IMG/VR virus record: IMGVR_UViG_3300044844_001686
Location: 1-64,000 of that record
Strand: one strand, 5' to 3'
Origin: a virus
Length of the DNA: 64,000 bases
Shown: one piece after another, positions 61,268 to 64,000 of the stretch
Layout: each line of letters opens with the position of its first letter
How positions within the stretch are numbered: position 1 is the first letter of the stretch
Program-made: the position numbers and the translations under genes
Notes under the pieces: model-generated
Database searches by the model: none
What the model was told of the DNA's origin: nothing
The model's input: only the letters and a program-made list of their open reading frames with translations

Positions 61268-61275
61268 TATTTATA
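61268..61275 (-). promoter_or_regulatory. T4-type late promoter for the baseplate cluster
   Basis: Exact TATAAATA on the minus strand in the 50-nt gap between divergent gp48 and gp4. It would drive gp48, gp53, the hub genes and onward. Confidence 0.82.
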
Positions 61276-61286
61276 TTGAACTTTAG

Positions 61287-61724
61287 ATGTCTAATTACAA
61301 ACAGGGTATTTATAAATTAAAGAATCCAGAAAAATATCATGGAGACCCTCATAACGTAATTTATCGCTCTTCCTGGGAGCTGAGAGTTTTTAAGTGGTTG
61401 GATAAAAACGAAAACGTTTTATCTTGGGGTTCTGAAGAATTGGTAATAAATTATATTTCTCCAGTAGACAACAGACAACACAGATACTTTCCAGATATAT
61501 TAGCAAAAGTTAAAAAATTAGACGGTTCTATAGAAACTTATGTCATAGAAGTAAAACCTTATGCTCAAACTATAGAACCAAAAATAAAGAAAAGAGTAAC
61601 CAAAACGTATATTAACGAAGTTTGTACTTGGGGAGTAAATTCTGCTAAATGGGCGGCAGCAAAAGAATATTGCAGACATAGGGGTTGGACGTTTAAACTT
61701 CTTACAGAAAAAGACATCTTTTAA
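61287..61724 (+). CDS. 4: Head completion protein gp4 (gp50/4)
   Basis: 145 aa, close to T4 gp4 (150 aa). YKLKNPEKYHGDPHNVIYRS (9-28) and SWELRVFKWLDKNENVLSWG are typical. The protein keeps the restriction-endonuclease-like motifs of the TnsA group: E31, D70 (RYFPDILA), and E88 with K90 (YVIEVKPYA). The end has WAAAKEYCRHRGWTFKLLTE. It helps finish the filled head before tail joining. It is the first plus-strand gene, divergent from gp48. Only a weak 6-of-8 match to the late promoter (ACTAAATA, 61256-61263) is seen upstream. Confidence 0.93.
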   Translation: MSNYKQGIYKLKNPEKYHGDPHNVIYRSSWELRVFKWLDKNENVLSWGSEELVINYISPVDNRQHRYFPDILAKVKKLDGSIETYVIEVKPYAQTIEPKIKKRVTKTYINEVCTWGVNSAKWAAAKEYCRHRGWTFKLLTEKDIF

Positions 61725-61741
61725 TATTCAATAAATAGTCC

Positions 61742-62485
61742 ATGGACAATACAAAATATTCGGAATGGCATGTTGTTGAATTAAAAGGCAAAAAATATAT
61801 TTTCAACCCGTTTTTTATGGGGGTTGGCGCTTGGGCAGAATTAACATTTACAAATTCTCCAGGAAGGTATGCAACAAACCAAGAAGAATTAAATGAAGCG
61901 TTCTTTAAACAAAGAAAATTACCTTCTATGTATGAGAGGTTTAAAAACGCTTCTCCAGCAGAAAGATCTGCTCTAGCGAGTCAATCGATGGGTTGGTTAA
62001 ATTTAAAAGTAAAGGCTTTAAAATCTAACGCTCCAGAACTGGACAAAATAATAAAGAAAAAGGTTTTTTATCCGGGAGGAATGTTTTTCTTTTCTTATGA
62101 CGCAAAATATAAAGATACATTGCCTTATTGGGATAAATTTCCCCTGATAATTTTATTAGAAAATAAAGGTTCGCATTTTCTTGGGGTGAATATACACTAT
62201 TTACCCTATGAAGTTAGATCTTTGATTATAGCAGAAATAGCAAGCAAATCTCAATACATAAAAGAGAACGATATGTTAGTTTCTAATATAAGTTATGAGA
62301 TCATTAAAAGGTCTAAAAATTATAAAGATTTAAAAGAATATTGTATTAAACTGTATCTTAAATCTAATGTTAAAAGTAGGATACTGCCAGTAGAAGCGCA
62401 CGAATGGTTATTTGCCGCAAACCTACCAGTAGCAGATATGCAAAAACAATCAAATTCAAAAGTTTGGAAGAAATATAAAAGATGA
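61742..62485 (+). CDS. gp2-like DNA end protector protein
   Basis: 247 aa (T4 gp2 is 274 aa). The first 110 residues are variable. The C-terminal half has PGGMFFFSYDAKYKDTLPYW, DKFPLIILLENKGSHFLGVN and IHYLPYEVRSLIIAE, a pattern I remember being annotated as the DNA end protector gp2 in T4-like cyanophages. It lies next to gp4, as gene 2 does in T4. gp2 protects packaged DNA ends from host RecBCD. The stop codon overlaps the gp54 ATG (ATGA), so translation is coupled. The family call is moderate. Confidence 0.68.
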   Translation: MDNTKYSEWHVVELKGKKYIFNPFFMGVGAWAELTFTNSPGRYATNQEELNEAFFKQRKLPSMYERFKNASPAERSALASQSMGWLNLKVKALKSNAPELDKIIKKKVFYPGGMFFFSYDAKYKDTLPYWDKFPLIILLENKGSHFLGVNIHYLPYEVRSLIIAEIASKSQYIKENDMLVSNISYEIIKRSKNYKDLKEYCIKLYLKSNVKSRILPVEAHEWLFAANLPVADMQKQSNSKVWKKYKR

Positions 62486-63159
62486 GCGAAATAAAATATA
62501 ACTCAGATATAAGAAATTTTCTTGAAACTTTCTCTAAAACGGAAGTAGCAAGACCCTGTAACTTTGACGTTATGATCACCCCAACAAATCCGGTTTTTGC
62601 TTTGGATTTGATGGCGGCTGCAGGTCTTGACGGAGAAGACCCAGCTTCTGCTTGGAAAAAAATGAAATTTCACTGCGAAGCGGCAGAATTACCATCAAGG
62701 ACATTTTCTGCGGTTACGCAAAAGTTATACGGTCCAGAAATCCTACACCCAATACAAAATTCATATAACAAAATAAACCTAACTTTTATTTGCTCAGACA
62801 ATATGATTGAACGTTGGATTTTTGAATATTGGATGAATTATATTTCAAACGCGTCTTTTTTCCCATTCCAAATAGGAATAGAAGACGTTGTTGGTCTATT
62901 TACTGACGGTCCAGTAGTAAACTACGATTTTAAATATAAAAATCAATACGAAGCATTTATATTAATCACGCAATATAACGTAAAAAACGACCCATCGTAT
63001 TGGGTTGGTTTGTTTCACGCATTTCCAATATCTTTAAACGAAATGCCCCTTTCTTGGGAAAATGGTAACGCAATACATAAACTAACAGTAACTTTTGCAT
63101 ACACATACTACAACGCAGCAATTCCTTTAGGTGGATCTATACCATTCCCAGTATTTTAA
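62482..63159 (+). CDS. 54: Baseplate tail-tube initiator gp54
   Basis: 225 aa, shorter than T4 gp54 (320 aa). The tube-like fold is suggested by RPCNFDVMITPTNPVFALDL, FHCEAAELPSRTFSAVTQKL, ICSDNMIERWIFEYWMNYIS and IHKLTVTFAYTYYNAA. The ELPSRTF and final YTYYN patterns resemble gp19-type tube proteins. It seeds tube polymerisation on the gp48 ring. It overlaps the gp2-like gene by 4 nt. A GGAG sequence lies before the next gene. Confidence 0.85.
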   Translation: MSEIKYNSDIRNFLETFSKTEVARPCNFDVMITPTNPVFALDLMAAAGLDGEDPASAWKKMKFHCEAAELPSRTFSAVTQKLYGPEILHPIQNSYNKINLTFICSDNMIERWIFEYWMNYISNASFFPFQIGIEDVVGLFTDGPVVNYDFKYKNQYEAFILITQYNVKNDPSYWVGLFHAFPISLNEMPLSWENGNAIHKLTVTFAYTYYNAAIPLGGSIPFPVF

Positions 63160-63173
63160 TCATGGAGTAAATT

Positions 63174-63893
63174 ATGTTACCAAAAATCGAAAGTCCTTTG
63201 TATGAAACGACATTACCAATTTCAAATCAAACGGTTATGTTTAGACCTTTCCTAGTAAAAGAACAAAAAATTCTATTACTAGCAAAACAATCTGAAGACG
63301 CAGAATTCGCTTTAAATAATATTAAACAAATAATAAAAAATTGTTGTACCTCAGATATTGACGTTAACAAACTCAATCAAATAGACATAGAATACTTTTT
63401 CCTACAACTTAGAGCAAGGTCTATTGGAGAAATTGTAGAAACAAAATATAGATGCAATAATAAAATAGAAGAAAATATTTGCGGGAACTTAATGCCGGTT
63501 TCTATAAACCTATTAGAAGTTTCTGTAGACAAAAAAGAAAATAACGACATAATTCGATTAACGGATAGTGTTGGGTTTAAAATGAAATATCCTGATATTG
63601 CAGAATTGTCTAAATTGAATACTGAAATTACTGACGCCGTTACCCTAACATTAGAGGTAATTTATAACTCATTAGATTACATATTCGACGAACAAAATTT
63701 CTATTACAAAAACGAAACGCCAAAATCAGAGGTATTAGAATTTTTAGAATCTATGTCTATTGATCAATTTAAAAAGGTAGAAGAATTTTTCAGCAATTTA
63801 CCAGTATTAAAAGAAACCCTAACGGTAAAATGTTCTAAATGTGGGTTTGTACACGATATTGATATTGTAGGTCTTGATAATTTTTTAGGGTAA
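63174..63893 (+). CDS. 26: Baseplate hub protein gp26 (T4 baseplate family)
   Basis: 239 aa (T4 gp26 is 208 aa). The N-terminus PKIESPLYETTLPISNQTVM and FRPFLVKEQKILLLAKQSED are typical of this family. The protein has four-cysteine potential for a zinc knuckle: C in KYRCNNK and ENICGN, and the C-terminal VKCSKCGFVHDI. SMSIDQFKKVEEFFSNLPVL is the conserved helix before it. The ATG has GGAG 7 nt upstream. The last codons form a U UUU UUA slip site, and the -1 frame continues into gp51. Confidence 0.88.
   Translation: MLPKIESPLYETTLPISNQTVMFRPFLVKEQKILLLAKQSEDAEFALNNIKQIIKNCCTSDIDVNKLNQIDIEYFFLQLRARSIGEIVETKYRCNNKIEENICGNLMPVSINLLEVSVDKKENNDIIRLTDSVGFKMKYPDIAELSKLNTEITDAVTLTLEVIYNSLDYIFDEQNFYYKNETPKSEVLEFLESMSIDQFKKVEEFFSNLPVLKETLTVKCSKCGFVHDIDIVGLDNFLG
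63881..63887 (+). promoter_or_regulatory. Candidate -1 ribosomal frameshift heptamer U UUU UUA
   Basis: TTTTTTA in the correct phase (T, TTT, TTA in the gp26 frame), two codons before the gp26 stop. The -1 frame has a stop at 63878-63880 and is open from 63881, so the two frames overlap only across this site. No strong downstream stem-loop is obvious. Confidence 0.7.
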
Positions 63894-64000
63894 CTCTTTC
63901 TCATGATAATTTGGAAAACTATTATAAAACAAATTTTGCAATGATGCAACATCACAAATATAGTTTATCTGAACTAGAAAATATGATCCCGTGGGAAAGA
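63881..64000 (+). CDS. 51: gp51-like baseplate hub assembly protein, partial (-1 frame)
   Basis: 40 codons are open to the window end in the -1 frame relative to gp26. The peptide contains NLENYYKTNFAMMQHHKYSL, then SELENMIPWER. This matches what I recall of short gp51-like hub assembly proteins in T4-like aquatic phages, where a YxxxFxxMxxHKYS...MIPWER block is present. No ATG with a ribosome binding site precedes this block in its own frame. The only ATGs lie inside the conserved part without an SD. Production as a gp26-gp51 fusion by frameshift is the best explanation. Confidence 0.72.

Noticed and set aside
61307-61314. Exact TATAAATA on the minus strand
   Set aside because: It is inside the gp4 coding region on the opposite strand. 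The better placed copy at 61268-61275 serves gp48.
1-64000. tRNA genes, integrase, attachment sites or lysogeny genes
   Set aside because: None were seen. The window is filled with virion and packaging genes, and this was read by eye only, so a tRNA scan could still find one.

Overview
The window is a contiguous piece of a T4-like myovirus (Caudoviricetes) genome carrying the late structural genes. The evidence is a recognisable run of T4 homologues (portal gp20, tube gp19, sheath gp18, terminase gp17 and gp16, neck gp15, gp14 and gp13, baseplate gp8, gp7, gp6, gp25, gp5, gp53 and gp48, then gp4, gp2-like, gp54, gp26 and gp51) and repeated exact copies of the T4-type late promoter octamer TATAAATA in front of genes. 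The DNA is AT-rich. Gene order and protein sizes resemble the T4-like phages of cyanobacteria and other aquatic bacteria more than coliphage T4. The host cannot be read from this sequence.

Layout: (1) 1-11.1 kb, minus strand: a partial head gene, portal, tail tube, tail sheath, the terminase genes and the neck genes. The large terminase gene is broken in two by a split intein with a free-standing HNH endonuclease gene between the halves. (2) 11.04-11.29 kb: a short scar with a duplicated 5' end of a tail-fibre gene, an inverted repeat around a late promoter, and a C-terminal gene remnant. (3) 11.3-39.9 kb, minus strand: a very large fibre/adhesin region. It holds a polyglycine adhesin, three tandem collagen-like fibres, two LamG-type lectin proteins (one with a nested beta-propeller), a 1015-aa fibre, a 1955-aa fibre and several small accessory proteins. 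Directly downstream of the collagen-like fibres, with overlapping or nearly touching genes, lie two 2OG-Fe(II) oxygenases, a glycosyltransferase fused to a third 2OG-like domain, and a glycosyltransferase-methyltransferase fusion. (4) 39.9-61.2 kb, minus strand: the baseplate module, including a 2255-aa DUF4815-like protein and a beta-helix tailspike-like protein. (5) 61.3-64.0 kb, plus strand: gp4, a gp2-like protein, gp54, and gp26 running into gp51 through a likely programmed -1 frameshift.

The genes together build the capsid portal, contractile tail, baseplate and host-recognition apparatus, and package DNA. The most notable systems are the fractured terminase, whose halves must be joined by protein trans-splicing; the collagen-like fibre cluster with its own candidate hydroxylation and glycosylation cassette; and the U UUU UUA slip site at the gp26/gp51 junction. 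All family assignments come from reading the protein sequences. No database search was run.
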